Shown: piece after piece, positions 51,917 through 61,143 of the stretch
How the letters are laid out: each line of letters starts with the position of its first letter
Numbering within the stretch: the first letter of the stretch is position 1
Translations under genes and position numbers: made by a program
From: Oscillospiraceae bacterium
Lineage (GTDB): Bacteria > Bacillota > Clostridia > Oscillospirales > Acutalibacteraceae
DNA: 64,000 bases
Assembly: GCA_022650485.1 (NCBI GenBank)
Contig: JALCPP010000005.1
Span: forward strand, 62,001-126,000
Direction: 5' to 3'
The notes under the pieces: model-generated
The model's database searches: none
Told to the model about the DNA's origin: nothing
What the model saw: only the letters and a program-made list of their open reading frames with translations

Positions 51917-53368
51917 ATGAGTGATTACAGACACGGGGCCTATGCTGACCAGCAGGCCAGCCGGGACTATACGTCGCCTTCTGCCGCCGGAACCGTACCG
52001 GTTTACATCGGGAGGGCTCCTGTCCATCAGTTGGCGGATTATTCCGGAACACAGAATGTGCCGATACGGATTAACTCTTGGCTCGACGCTATGCGTAAAA
52101 TCGGATACAGCGAAGACTGGGAGGATTACGATCTATGTGAAGCAGTGTACGCACATTTTAGAAATTCTGTCAACAGCATCGGGCCGATCATTGTAATTAA
52201 CGCAATGAGCCCCGACAATCACAAAAATGAAGAAAAAAAGACTGCAGCGGTCGGCTTTACACGAAAAACCGCTGTCATCAACAACCCAAACGTGATTTTG
52301 AAAACAATTAAGATTGCGGATAAAGTTTTTGGAACTGATTTCCGTGCGGAATATGCTGAAGATGGACGCAATGTAATTTTAACGGACCCGATTGGGAGTA
52401 TGGAAAGCGCGGAGGTTGAGTATTACGAAGCCGATCCATCAGCGGTGAAAGAAACGGACGTTGTCGCGGCAATTAACGCCGGGGTTCCCTTGGTCTACTA
52501 TACCCTGTCCACTGTGCCGACGATCCTTTGCTCGCCCGGGTGGAGTACTCGCGCGAACGTTCTTGCCGCGCTGATCGGAATGCTGGACCGGATTAACGGG
52601 CACTGGAACGCATGGCTGAATGCTGATCTGGACGCATCGCCGGGACAGGCTTCAGAGTCGATTTCCACAAAAATTTCCGCTGCGATTGCCGCTAAAAAAG
52701 CACTGGAGGCCAATACCGGCGCTGGAGCAATTCTGTGGCCAATGGCACGAAAATCCGGACGGCTGTTCCATGCAAGTACGCTGAACACGGTAACGATGCA
52801 GCGGGTCGATTCTCAGAACGGTGATATTCCGTATGAGACACCGAGCAACAAGCAGATCGACATTGACGGGATGTGCTTCAGCGATGGGACGGCAGTCCAG
52901 TTTGACCAGACCGCGGCGAACCTGCTCAACGCCGCAGGTATTGACACGATGACTTATTGGGAAGGCGAATGGCGGATGTGGGGATCGCACACGATGGAAT
53001 ATGTGTACGGAACCACAATGGACGCCAGGGATGTTTTTGACGTCAATGTACGGATGATGCGTTATATCGAGAATAATTTTCAGCGTCAGTATGGGGCGGA
53101 TGTTGACAAACCGATGACCAGAGGTCGGAAAGATGCAATACTAAATGATTTTCAGGCTTGGATGGACGGTCTGATTCAGGACGGCGCTTTGCTGACGGGA
53201 ACGATTCTGTTTGAGGAAAGCGAAAACCCTCAGAGTGATCTTGTGGAGGGGAACTTTGTATTTTCAACCGAATTTACAAATCCGATTCCTGGCAAGAGTC
53301 TTACAAATAAAGTCCGCTGGAGTGCGAGCGGTCTGAATTCCCTATTTGGAGGTGCTGGCAATGCGTAA
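51917..53368 (+). CDS. contractile tail sheath protein
   Basis: 483 residues (ATG 51917 with AAGGAAG 9 bases upstream; ATG 51911 is also possible). TVPVYIGRAPVHQL at the start, IIVINAMSPDN, VYGTTMDARDVFDVNVRMMRYIENNFQRQYGADVDKPMTRGRKDAIL, and a C-terminal strand region identify the sheath family. Shows that the tail contracts (myovirus-type). Confidence 0.92.
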   Translation: MSDYRHGAYADQQASRDYTSPSAAGTVPVYIGRAPVHQLADYSGTQNVPIRINSWLDAMRKIGYSEDWEDYDLCEAVYAHFRNSVNSIGPIIVINAMSPDNHKNEEKKTAAVGFTRKTAVINNPNVILKTIKIADKVFGTDFRAEYAEDGRNVILTDPIGSMESAEVEYYEADPSAVKETDVVAAINAGVPLVYYTLSTVPTILCSPGWSTRANVLAALIGMLDRINGHWNAWLNADLDASPGQASESISTKISAAIAAKKALEANTGAGAILWPMARKSGRLFHASTLNTVTMQRVDSQNGDIPYETPSNKQIDIDGMCFSDGTAVQFDQTAANLLNAAGIDTMTYWEGEWRMWGSHTMEYVYGTTMDARDVFDVNVRMMRYIENNFQRQYGADVDKPMTRGRKDAILNDFQAWMDGLIQDGALLTGTILFEESENPQSDLVEGNFVFSTEFTNPIPGKSLTNKVRWSASGLNSLFGGAGNA

Positions 53369-53873
53369 ATTGATTATCGGTGCTACCGGAGGAATGCGAG
53401 TCTTTGCCAACGGGTCAGAGCTTTCCAATGTGACCAGTATTTCATTGCCTGAAATTGAGTATTCAAGTGAAGAAATTTCAGGAGCGGGACTTCTCGGAAG
53501 TATTGCAATGCCGACACCGGGACAATTTGGGGCGATGACAACGACGATTTCCATGCGCGCGGCAGGCAAGGACAAAAAATATCTGCTTGACGCTACCGTG
53601 AATCTGGAGGTTCGGATGGGTGCGAACTTCAGGGCGAGCGACGGGACGATGTATGTCGCGGGGTCAAGAATCTATGTTCGTGGGAACCCGATTAAAGTTG
53701 CGAACGGCAGTGGAGAAATCGGCAAAACAAGAGATGAAAGCGTTGATTATTCGACGACTCGGTACCGCGAGGTCGTCGACGGAGAGGAAACGCTGCTGAT
53801 TGATCAGATTGCGGGAATTTACCGTGTCGGGGGCAAAAATATGCTCGCCGGGCTTCATTCAGCACTTGGATAA
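53361..53873 (+). CDS. tail tube protein
   Basis: 170 residues from ATG 53361 after GGAGGTG. Beta-rich tube fold (LPEIEYSSEEISGAGLLGSIAMPTPGQFGAMTTTISMR; YREVVDGEETLLIDQIAGIYRVGGKNML), matching P2 FII-type tube proteins, and directly after the sheath as usual. Confidence 0.88.
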   Translation: MRKLIIGATGGMRVFANGSELSNVTSISLPEIEYSSEEISGAGLLGSIAMPTPGQFGAMTTTISMRAAGKDKKYLLDATVNLEVRMGANFRASDGTMYVAGSRIYVRGNPIKVANGSGEIGKTRDESVDYSTTRYREVVDGEETLLIDQIAGIYRVGGKNMLAGLHSALG

Positions 53874-53886
53874 CAGGAGGTAAAAC

Positions 53887-54351
53887 ATGCAGCAAGCGGA
53901 AAAAATGAATGATGTGGCAGGTATGGGGGAACTGGGCGAGGAAAAAACGCTGATTCCGATGGGAGAACTCGGTGCTGATGAGCAGCAGCCGGAGAATTTG
54001 CAGGATACGGAACACAGCCTTGTTCTGAAACACCCGATTAAAGTTGGCGGAGAAGCTGTTCGAATGCTGGAATTCGATTTGGACGGACTGACGGCGGCGG
54101 ATCTGCACTATGCTTCAAAATATCTCAAAAATCTGGGGATCCCGGTCAGCGTTCCGGCATTGGATTACGAGTACCAATTAACGCTGTTTGTCCGAGCTGT
54201 GAAGAAAAAAATGGACAACGTGGAATATTCGGACTTAATGCGGCTTTCCGCGTCCGATGCGTCGAAGGCAACCGGACTGGTGCGGGATTTTTTGCTCGAC
54301 AAGGACCCCGGGCTCAAGGATCTGGGATTCGAAGAATCATCGCGCAGCTGA
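53887..54351 (+). CDS. tail assembly chaperone, short form (gpE-like)
   Basis: 154 residues. Begins with a Glu/Gln/Met-rich tail, then VLKHPIKVGGEAVRMLEFDLDGLTAADLHYASKYL, the usual core of the tail assembly chaperone of contractile phages, which holds the tape measure during assembly. GGAGG precedes the ATG. A slippery T_TTT_TTG (54288-54294) near the 3' end allows the long form. Confidence 0.85.
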   Translation: MQQAEKMNDVAGMGELGEEKTLIPMGELGADEQQPENLQDTEHSLVLKHPIKVGGEAVRMLEFDLDGLTAADLHYASKYLKNLGIPVSVPALDYEYQLTLFVRAVKKKMDNVEYSDLMRLSASDASKATGLVRDFLLDKDPGLKDLGFEESSRS

Positions 54352-54482
54352 CGGTCGTCACCGCAAACAGTGTGGAATCATTAAAACAGCTGCCGCTGGG
54401 GGAACTGCTGCAGCTGTTTGACGATGTTTGCGAAGTGATGGAGCGGATGAGGGCTCCGGAGAATGAGGGTGAGGAACCGTGA
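53887..54482 (+). CDS. tail assembly chaperone, predicted -1 frameshift product (gpE-E'-like)
   Basis: At U_UUU_UUG (54288-54294, frame GAT TTT TTG) a -1 shift would continue with GCT CGA and read IRRIIAQLTVVTANSVESLKQLPLGELLQLFDDVCEVMERM to a TGA at 54480-54482. That stop overlaps the GTG of the tape measure gene by 4 bases (GTGA), as in normal adjacent genes of this operon. The -1 frame has no start codon or ribosome site of its own. P2 E+E' uses the same type of site. Confidence 0.82.
54288..54294 (+). promoter_or_regulatory. -1 programmed frameshift site T_TTT_TTG
   Basis: Canonical X_XXY_YYZ heptamer in the frame of the chaperone gene, 57 bases before its stop codon. Confidence 0.82.
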
Positions 54483-56269
54483 AGGGAAAAGAGCTGAAAG
54501 CGCTGATTACGCTTGCCGGAAAGGTAGACCCGTCGTTACAGGCGGCTATGCTGAAAGCCTGCAAACAGAGCCGAAAAACATCCGGAATTATCGGTAAGGC
54601 GATGAGCGCAATGAACAAGGGAATCCTTGCCGGAGCAGGTAAGATCAGCCCGGCATTTCAGGCTCAACTTGGCAAGATCGAATCAAAAGCATCAAAGGTG
54701 TTCAGTGCTGTACGCAAGGGCGCCGGCGGGGTTGGAAAGGGCTTTCGTGTGGCCGGAAAGGTCGCGAAAGGATTTGCAATTGGCGTCGGCGCGGTCGGAG
54801 CAGTTTCCCTTGCGGCGCTTGCTCCTCTTGCAAAATCGGGACTGGATTACGCGAGCAGTCTGACAGAAGTGCAGAATGTGGTGGACACAACCTTTGGACA
54901 GAGCGCGTCTGTAATCGACAGCTTTGCGAAAACATCGCTGAAATCTTATGGGATTACGACCTTGCAGGCCAAACAGTATAGCTCCACCCTTGGAACAATG
55001 TATAAAAGTATGGGCGTTGGGGCTGACCAAACGCTGACGATGTCCAAAAACATGACGGCGCTGGCCGGGGATATGGCGTCGTTCTATAACCTTGACCCGA
55101 GCGAGGCATTTGAAAAGATCCGAGCGGGTGTTTCCGGAGAAACGGAACCACTGAAAGAACTGGGAATTAACATGAGCGTTGCAAATTTGCAGGCTTACGC
55201 AATGTCAAAGGGAATCAAAACCAATTACAAAGACATGACGCAGGCCCAGCAGGCAACGCTGCGATATAATTACCTGATGCAGGCAACATCAGACGCACAG
55301 GGGGATTTTTCAAAGACAGGCGGCAGTTATGCAAATCAGCAGCGGCTGTTTAAGGCAAACTTGCAGCAGGTGGCCGGAACGGTCATGTCAAAGATGATTC
55401 CGGCACTGAGCTCTGGAATGCAGCAGCTAAATGGATTTTTGAGTAGTTTGGACACGGATGCACTGGGAAATTTTGTTGGGCAGATTGCAAACATGGTGGT
55501 TGCATTCCTGCCGATGGTGATGCAGATTCTTCCTATGCTCGGAAGCTTGCTGAGCATGATCCTTCCGCCGCTCATCAGCATTGGCCAGCAGATTATGCCG
55601 ATTATCATCAGTGTAATTCAGACGCTGTTGACGGCCCTGCAACCGCTGATTCCTCCGATTATGCAGTTTGTTCAAGCGCTTCTGCCGCCGATTCAGCAGG
55701 TGCTGAGCGCTTTAAGTCCTGTGATTATTGCGATGGCGACGGTTTTGGGGGCGGTGCTTGGCCCCGCGTTGGGCTTCATTGTAGGTTTGATACAACAATT
55801 GGCGGACCTGATTTCTTCCGTTGCGAAACCGATCGGTGACTTCTTTGGAAAAATCGGATCCTTTCTTGGAATCGGTGGGCAGGCACAGCAGCAGGTGGCA
55901 AGCATCGGTTCGGCGGCGACGGTGAAGGCGTATGCGAATGGCGGCCTGGCGAACAGTCCGTCTATCTTTGGTGAGGCAGGTCTTGAAATGGCAATTCCCA
56001 TCAGGCCTGGCAGCGGGCGCAGCTTAAACCTTCTTGCACAGACGGCGCGGATGCTCGGACTGGGAAAAAACAATCCGGAATCCCCGGAGCCCGCGCACAA
56101 GCCGAAGAATTTTTTCAAGGAGAGAACGACCGTAGTCAATTTTAAATATGCGCCGGTCTTTCATGGCAGTGACCATCCGACAGAGCAGGTTCTGCACAAT
56201 GATGCGCAGAATGTCCGTCGGGTGTTGGACGATTACTTTGGAGACAGGAGGCGGCTGGCATGGGAGTAA
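54479..56269 (+). CDS. tail tape measure protein
   Basis: 596 residues, GTG start. Sets tail length. The N-terminus is helical and basic; VQNVVDTTFGQSASVIDSFAKTSLKSYGITTLQAKQYSSTLGTMYKSMG is the tape-measure domain (about 135-185). Hydrophobic helices fill residues 330-445, and a Gly-rich FGEAGLEMAIPIRPG motif near 505 is typical of the C-terminus. Short for the family, which suggests a short tail. Overlaps the next gene by 10 bases. Confidence 0.9.
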   Translation: MKGKELKALITLAGKVDPSLQAAMLKACKQSRKTSGIIGKAMSAMNKGILAGAGKISPAFQAQLGKIESKASKVFSAVRKGAGGVGKGFRVAGKVAKGFAIGVGAVGAVSLAALAPLAKSGLDYASSLTEVQNVVDTTFGQSASVIDSFAKTSLKSYGITTLQAKQYSSTLGTMYKSMGVGADQTLTMSKNMTALAGDMASFYNLDPSEAFEKIRAGVSGETEPLKELGINMSVANLQAYAMSKGIKTNYKDMTQAQQATLRYNYLMQATSDAQGDFSKTGGSYANQQRLFKANLQQVAGTVMSKMIPALSSGMQQLNGFLSSLDTDALGNFVGQIANMVVAFLPMVMQILPMLGSLLSMILPPLISIGQQIMPIIISVIQTLLTALQPLIPPIMQFVQALLPPIQQVLSALSPVIIAMATVLGAVLGPALGFIVGLIQQLADLISSVAKPIGDFFGKIGSFLGIGGQAQQQVASIGSAATVKAYANGGLANSPSIFGEAGLEMAIPIRPGSGRSLNLLAQTARMLGLGKNNPESPEPAHKPKNFFKERTTVVNFKYAPVFHGSDHPTEQVLHNDAQNVRRVLDDYFGDRRRLAWE

Positions 56270-56475
56270 CGGACGGCTTTCATTATATAACACAGGAGGG
56301 CGACACGTTTGACATGCTGGCGCTTGATGCGTATAACGATGAGTTCCGTGCGGGTGAAATTATTCGTGCGAACCCGCAGTATGCTGGGGTTGTGATCTTT
56401 AACGCCGGGGTTACGCTGCGGATTCCGTACCTGAAAACCGCGGCGCCGGAAACCCTGCCGCCGTGGAAGAGGTGA
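56260..56475 (+). CDS. tail protein X (LysM-like)
   Basis: 71 residues: YITQEGDTFDMLALDAYNDEFRAGEIIRANPQY...GVTLRIPYL is the gpX LysM-type domain of P2/Mu tails. Starts inside the tape measure gene with GGAGG upstream. Confidence 0.9.
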   Translation: MGVTDGFHYITQEGDTFDMLALDAYNDEFRAGEIIRANPQYAGVVIFNAGVTLRIPYLKTAAPETLPPWKR

Positions 56476-56480
56476 AGTCC

Positions 56481-57395
56481 ATGACGCAGATTTTTTATGA
56501 AGGAACCGAGATTTCGTCCAATGTGGAGCTGTCCGACCTGAAGGTGACGGACAGCTGCGGGGAACAGGCTGATGGCATTGATGCTGTTTTCGCGAATAGC
56601 GAAAACCAATGGAGCGGGTGGAGCCCTCAAAAAAAGGACACGCTGAACATTGTCCATGACGGATACCGGTCTGGGAGCATGTGGATTGACCGGATAAGGC
56701 AAGAAACGGGAGCCATTCAACTTGGGGCTGTCAGCATTCCGCCGGGAGGAAAAACAAAGCGAACCAGAGCATGGGAAAAAATATCCCTAATTACAATTGT
56801 AACTCAGCTTGCGGCAGCGTATGGGATGACCGCAAAATTTTTGAGCGTTCCGAATTACGCGTATTTACGGGTTGACCAGATGGGACGCGGGGATTTTGGA
56901 TTTTTGCGGGAGCGTGCGGCCCTGGAAGGCTGCAGCCTGAAAGTTCAGGACAAGGAGCTGTATCTGTTTTCCGACGTTTGGCTGGAAAGCCAATCTGCGG
57001 TAGAAAGAATTGATGCGGCTGATTTCTTAGAGTCTCCGCGCTTCAGCAATTCCGCGGGGGGTACATATGGCAGCTGTTCCGTTTCTTGGGGCAAAGTCGG
57101 TGCGGTGTATTCCGATGCAGCAGGAGTCGGACCGGAACTGAACGTTACGGAGTACCCTGTTTCAAGTACTGGAGAGGCATCGCGATTCGCTGAAAATTTA
57201 TTGAGAAACGCAAATAAAAAAGAAGTAACCGGCGATGTCTCTGTTCCGCTGGATACGACCGTTTCGGCGGGGAACGTGGTGGCAATTTCAGGAACGGGAC
57301 TAAACGATGGGAATTATCTGATTGATGTTGCGCAGCACAGTTTTGCGGAGGAAGTCAGCCGGCTTTCTTTACATCAATGTTTTACGAGGTTTTAG
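56481..57395 (+). CDS. baseplate hub protein (gpD-like)
   Basis: 304 residues from ATG 56481 (GAAGAGGTG upstream). WSPQKKDTLNIVHDGYRSGSMWIDRIRQ, TIVTQLAAAYGM and YLRVDQMGRGDFGFLRERAALEG follow the late-control gene D/gp27-like hub family on which the spike sits. Confidence 0.88.
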   Translation: MTQIFYEGTEISSNVELSDLKVTDSCGEQADGIDAVFANSENQWSGWSPQKKDTLNIVHDGYRSGSMWIDRIRQETGAIQLGAVSIPPGGKTKRTRAWEKISLITIVTQLAAAYGMTAKFLSVPNYAYLRVDQMGRGDFGFLRERAALEGCSLKVQDKELYLFSDVWLESQSAVERIDAADFLESPRFSNSAGGTYGSCSVSWGKVGAVYSDAAGVGPELNVTEYPVSSTGEASRFAENLLRNANKKEVTGDVSVPLDTTVSAGNVVAISGTGLNDGNYLIDVAQHSFAEEVSRLSLHQCFTRF

Positions 57396-57396
57396 A

Positions 57397-57624
57397 ATGG
57401 AAATTTTAGCAAAAGTATCAAGTATAGACGGCGGGAAATACCGGGTCAGCGCAGGGGGCAGCGTGTCGTCGCCAATTTCGCGGTTAAGCAATGCGGTTCG
57501 GCTGGAGACAGATGAAGATGGGAAGCTGAAAAAAATACTTCCGCAAGTTGGGAACATCGTGCTTTGCTGGTTTCCCGGAAACGCGCTGACAGACGGAATC
57601 ATTATCGGGATTGAGGAGGAATAG
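57397..57624 (+). CDS. baseplate spike/OB-fold protein (gpV-like, short)
   Basis: 75 residues: MEILAKVSSIDGGKYRVSAGG...LPQVGNIVLCWFPGNALTDGIIIG. An OB-fold like that at the start of gpV/gp5 spikes, without a long needle domain. GAGG is 7 bases before the ATG. Confidence 0.72.
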   Translation: MEILAKVSSIDGGKYRVSAGGSVSSPISRLSNAVRLETDEDGKLKKILPQVGNIVLCWFPGNALTDGIIIGIEEE

Positions 57625-57626
57625 CT

Positions 57627-58190
57627 GTGATCCTTGGATCTTTCGGTGGAAAATCGTTTATGGTTTCTCCTTCAAAGTTGTATACCCCGAATGATTTGCA
57701 AATTTCAGGTGACCTTAATACGTCGACGGAAGAAGCCAGCGGAAAAAAGCCAACAATCACCATTAAAGGTCCGGGGCTGATAAAAATCAGCGCGGAAGTG
57801 GTCCTCCTTGCTTCCGCGGGGGTTGATGTCCAGTCGGAGATTGATGAATGGATGGCAATCAAGGATTCTGCGGTTTCTTATCCGTTTTTACTCTGCGGAA
57901 AAGCCGTCAGCCTGAATAAATTCCTGCTGACAAGCTGTGCTGCGTCAGATTATGCGATTGTACCGATTAACAACACGCCAACGATGGTAAAAGCGGCGCT
58001 GAAACTGGAATGGGAAGAATATCTTCCCCCCGGGGTGAAGAACAGTACGGTGTCAGCAGCAAAAACGAGGAGTTCGGCTCCTGGACTGATGGAGGCAAAA
58101 ACACCCGCTGCCTATCAGACTCCGCCTGCAGAACAAAAGGCGGAGGCAAAACGCAATAACGTACAAATGGCGAGGATGATGCAATCGTGA
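57627..58190 (+). CDS. gpU-like tail/baseplate protein
   Basis: 187 residues, GTG start. FMVSPSKLYTPNDLQISGDLNTSTEEASGKKPTITIKGPGLIKISAEVVLLASAG and a C-terminal AALKLEWEEYLPPG resemble the gpU-like family of contractile tails; the last 50 residues are an Ala/Lys-rich tail. Function inferred from place and weak resemblance. Confidence 0.6.
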   Translation: MILGSFGGKSFMVSPSKLYTPNDLQISGDLNTSTEEASGKKPTITIKGPGLIKISAEVVLLASAGVDVQSEIDEWMAIKDSAVSYPFLLCGKAVSLNKFLLTSCAASDYAIVPINNTPTMVKAALKLEWEEYLPPGVKNSTVSAAKTRSSAPGLMEAKTPAAYQTPPAEQKAEAKRNNVQMARMMQS

Positions 58191-58480
58191 CAAGTATCAG
58201 GTCCGGAGGCCCGATGATCGACTGGACTCTTTCAGGAAAAGACCGGATTGCCCAAAATGTCCGCAATCTGATTAATACCTATTGTTATGAGGTCGCATAT
58301 CATCGGACGATGGGACTCCCCGGCAGCTTGATTGACAGACCGTCGAACATTCAGCTGGAAGAGGCTCGCGTGAAAGTGCGGCAGATGATTGCAATCTATG
58401 AGCCGCGTGCAAAGGTTAAAGATGTTTCCTGCCGCTTGAACAAAACCGGTGAGGCAGTGGTGGAGGTGATTTTGGCATGA
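58187..58480 (+). CDS. baseplate wedge protein (gpW/gp25-like)
   Basis: 97 residues. DWTLSGKDRIAQNVRNLINT and GLPGSLIDRPSNIQLEEARVKVRQMIAIYEPRAKVKDV match the gp25-like lysozyme-fold wedge. GTG 58187 overlaps the previous stop; ATG 58214, 4 bases after GGAGG, is an alternative start that begins right at the conserved part. Confidence 0.85.
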   Translation: MTSIRSGGPMIDWTLSGKDRIAQNVRNLINTYCYEVAYHRTMGLPGSLIDRPSNIQLEEARVKVRQMIAIYEPRAKVKDVSCRLNKTGEAVVEVILA

Positions 58481-59571
58481 TTGATTTTGTGACGTTTGAT
58501 GCACAGAAAGAGCTGGAATCCGCAGTGGAACGGTATGAGAGCCTTACGGGAGAAACGTTGTATCCCGGTGACGAGCATTATATGTTTTTAGCGCAATTGA
58601 TGATGCCCCTTGCCGCGATTGCGGGGAAAATCAATGAAACCGCCAATCAGAACTTGCTAAAAAATAGTACGGGGACTGTTTTAGACGAGTACGGCAAGGA
58701 AAATGACACGGAGAGAATTGCCGCGCAGGCGGCGAGTGTGACGATGAAATTTTCGAATTCTTCTTCTCTTGGCTTTGATGTGACAATCCCTGCGGGGACA
58801 AGAGTAACTCCGGACGGACTGCTGATTTTTGTCCTTGATTCCGATGCCGTCATTCCTGCTGGGGAAACTTCAGCTCTGGGAGTGGCCACAGCGGAAAAGG
58901 CCGGTGCGGCGTATAACGAATTTCTGCCCGGTCAGATTAACAGCCTGATTGATCCGGTGGAATACGTTGGGTGTGTTGTGAATGTGACAGCCAGCGCCGG
59001 GGGTTCGGATGAAGAAAACGATGACAGTTACCGGGAACGGATCCGCCTCAGTCGGGAGGCAATCTCTACGGCGGGGTCGAAAGAATCTTATGAATACTGG
59101 GCAAAGACTGCTTCTGCTGATCTTGCCGATGTCAAGGCGGTGAAAACATCGGCGGGAGTCGTAACCATTTACTTGCTGATGGAGAACGCTGAACAGCCCT
59201 CTCAAAACATTATGGATGCGGTATTCGCTGCGTGTACTCCCCAAAAACGCCGCCCGCTGACCGATCAGGTGCTGGTGACGGGGGCAGAGACGGTTCCGTA
59301 TTCGATTGCTCTGACTTATTACATCAGCAAATCGCGATCGACGGAGGAAGCCGGTATAAAAAGCGCCGTTGATAAGGCTGTATCCAATTTTATTTCCCTG
59401 CAGAAACGACAGCTCGGCGGAAACTTAAATCCGGATGGACTGCGGGATGCGCTATATGCCGCGGGTGCGTATCGGGTTGACCTGACTGCTCCGGAGTTTA
59501 TGGCGTTAAGTGACTGGCAGGTCGCGGTTACCGAAGAACCTCCGTCTGTAATTTACGGAGGGTTGCTGTAA
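58477..59571 (+). CDS. baseplate J-like protein
   Basis: 364 residues. GTVLDEYGKENDTERIAAQAASVTMKFS, IPAGTRVTPDGLLIFVLDSDAVIPAGE and SYRERIRLSREAISTAGSKESYEYWAKTASADLADVKAV are classic Mu gp47/P2 gpJ baseplate motifs. Starts within the preceding stop (ATGA). Confidence 0.93.
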   Translation: MIDFVTFDAQKELESAVERYESLTGETLYPGDEHYMFLAQLMMPLAAIAGKINETANQNLLKNSTGTVLDEYGKENDTERIAAQAASVTMKFSNSSSLGFDVTIPAGTRVTPDGLLIFVLDSDAVIPAGETSALGVATAEKAGAAYNEFLPGQINSLIDPVEYVGCVVNVTASAGGSDEENDDSYRERIRLSREAISTAGSKESYEYWAKTASADLADVKAVKTSAGVVTIYLLMENAEQPSQNIMDAVFAACTPQKRRPLTDQVLVTGAETVPYSIALTYYISKSRSTEEAGIKSAVDKAVSNFISLQKRQLGGNLNPDGLRDALYAAGAYRVDLTAPEFMALSDWQVAVTEEPPSVIYGGLL

Positions 59572-60224
59572 TGATGGACTTGAGAAATCTGGATCTGCTA
59601 AAGCTGCAAAGCCGGTATATGCGACAGGATGAGACGACAAAAGCTCTCTGCGCCGCGCTGACGCCGATTCTGCGTTCTTTGGCAAGAATGATTGATTCCG
59701 TGCTGCTGTATTCTCGCATTAATGAGCTTTCCGGCCCGGTACTTGATGCCATTGCCTGGGGGTATCATGTGGATGCCTACGATGCGCTTGCAGACGATGA
59801 AGAGAAACGGCACATGATTCAGAACTCTTATCTGATTCACAAATACAAAGGAACGGCTTACGCGGTCCAGAAAGTCGTGGAGGGAGTCTTCGGCGAGGAC
59901 GGCATTGTCCGTGAATGGTTTGAGTACAATGGAGAACCGTACCATTTTAAAGTTGAAATTTACTGCAATACAAGTGGAGTCAGCAGAGCAGACCAGCTTC
60001 GGGCTGTGCAGCTGGTAAATGCAGGGAAAAACTTGCGGTCCGAACTGGATGGATTAAGCCTGATTTTGTCGCAAGGAATGACGGAATGTACGGCTGCGGT
60101 TACTAGCTGCGGATCTTTGGTTGAGGTTTACCCTTTGAGGACACCGAACACGGTCAACCTGCGAATTTCATCCGCCGGTGTACAGTCCTCAGTTGTTGAA
60201 GTTTATAACCTGGAGGAGGAATAA
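59571..60224 (+). CDS. tail protein I
   Basis: 217 residues. LDAIAWGYHVDAYDALADDEEKRHMIQNSYLIHKYKGTAYAVQKVVEGVFG is the gpI signature, linking baseplate and fibres. Overlaps the J gene by one base. Confidence 0.9.
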   Translation: MMDLRNLDLLKLQSRYMRQDETTKALCAALTPILRSLARMIDSVLLYSRINELSGPVLDAIAWGYHVDAYDALADDEEKRHMIQNSYLIHKYKGTAYAVQKVVEGVFGEDGIVREWFEYNGEPYHFKVEIYCNTSGVSRADQLRAVQLVNAGKNLRSELDGLSLILSQGMTECTAAVTSCGSLVEVYPLRTPNTVNLRISSAGVQSSVVEVYNLEEE

Positions 60225-60225
60225 C

Positions 60226-61143
60226 ATGCAATATTACACGATGACAACCGATGCGGGTGATTCTGCAATTGCGAAGGCGATTCAAAGCGGGTCGATGGTC
60301 ACGTTTGCGAAAATGTCGGTTGGCGATGGCAACGGAACGTATTATGAGCCAGCAAAAACGCAAACCGCTTTACGGAACGAAGTCTGGAGCGGTACCCCAA
60401 CGGTGCAGCTTGATCAAAGCAAATCTAAACGAGTGACGGCAACCATCGCGATTCCTGCCAGCGCCGGGCCTTTTGTGGTGCGGGAGGCGGGGCTGTTTGA
60501 TGCGAATGGGGTTTTGCTCGTCGTCGCTAAAGTTCCCCTGATGGAAAAGGTTTCCCCTGAGTCGGGAGCCAGCGATGACTTGAATATGAGAATCTATGTT
60601 GAGGTTTCTGACGCAAGCGCGGTCACCGTGATTGTTGACCAGTCACAGATCAATGCGACAAAAAAAGACGTGGATGATGCCAAAGCGGAGATGCAGGCAG
60701 AGGTTGATGCTATTTCAGGACAGCTTGACCCGGCAATTGATGCCCGGATAGCGGCCAAAACGGACGTTTCAGGCGGCATTGCGGGATATGACACAGCGAA
60801 TGCGCATTATGCCGACACCGCCGCCCACATCACTGCCAATGAACGTACCAGTTGGAACGCCAAGCCTGATAAATCCACCATGGCCGCAGCCACTATCCCG
60901 GCCTCCGGTTGGACCGGCGATGCTGCACCGTACAGTCAGGCAGTCAGCGTTGACGGCGTAACGGATACATCGGTCAATGAAATCCTGCCAGACAGTGATA
61001 TTACCGCAGAACAACTGGAATCGCTGCAAGGCGCTAATATTCAGGACGGTGGGCAGGCGGCGGGCAGTATCACACTGCTGGCATACGGAGATAAACCAAC
61101 CATTGATTTACCAGTCAGGATTATTGTCAGGGGGGATATGTAA
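60226..61143 (+). CDS. tail fibre/collar protein (gpH N-terminal type)
   Basis: 305 residues, GGAGGAGG before ATG 60226. The N-terminus (YTMTTDAGDSAIAKAI...VTFAKMSVGDGNGTYYEP) is the phage tail-collar/fibre attachment domain, followed by a helical shaft part and a short C-terminal region. Anchors the receptor-binding proteins to the baseplate. Confidence 0.86.
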   Translation: MQYYTMTTDAGDSAIAKAIQSGSMVTFAKMSVGDGNGTYYEPAKTQTALRNEVWSGTPTVQLDQSKSKRVTATIAIPASAGPFVVREAGLFDANGVLLVVAKVPLMEKVSPESGASDDLNMRIYVEVSDASAVTVIVDQSQINATKKDVDDAKAEMQAEVDAISGQLDPAIDARIAAKTDVSGGIAGYDTANAHYADTAAHITANERTSWNAKPDKSTMAAATIPASGWTGDAAPYSQAVSVDGVTDTSVNEILPDSDITAEQLESLQGANIQDGGQAAGSITLLAYGDKPTIDLPVRIIVRGDM

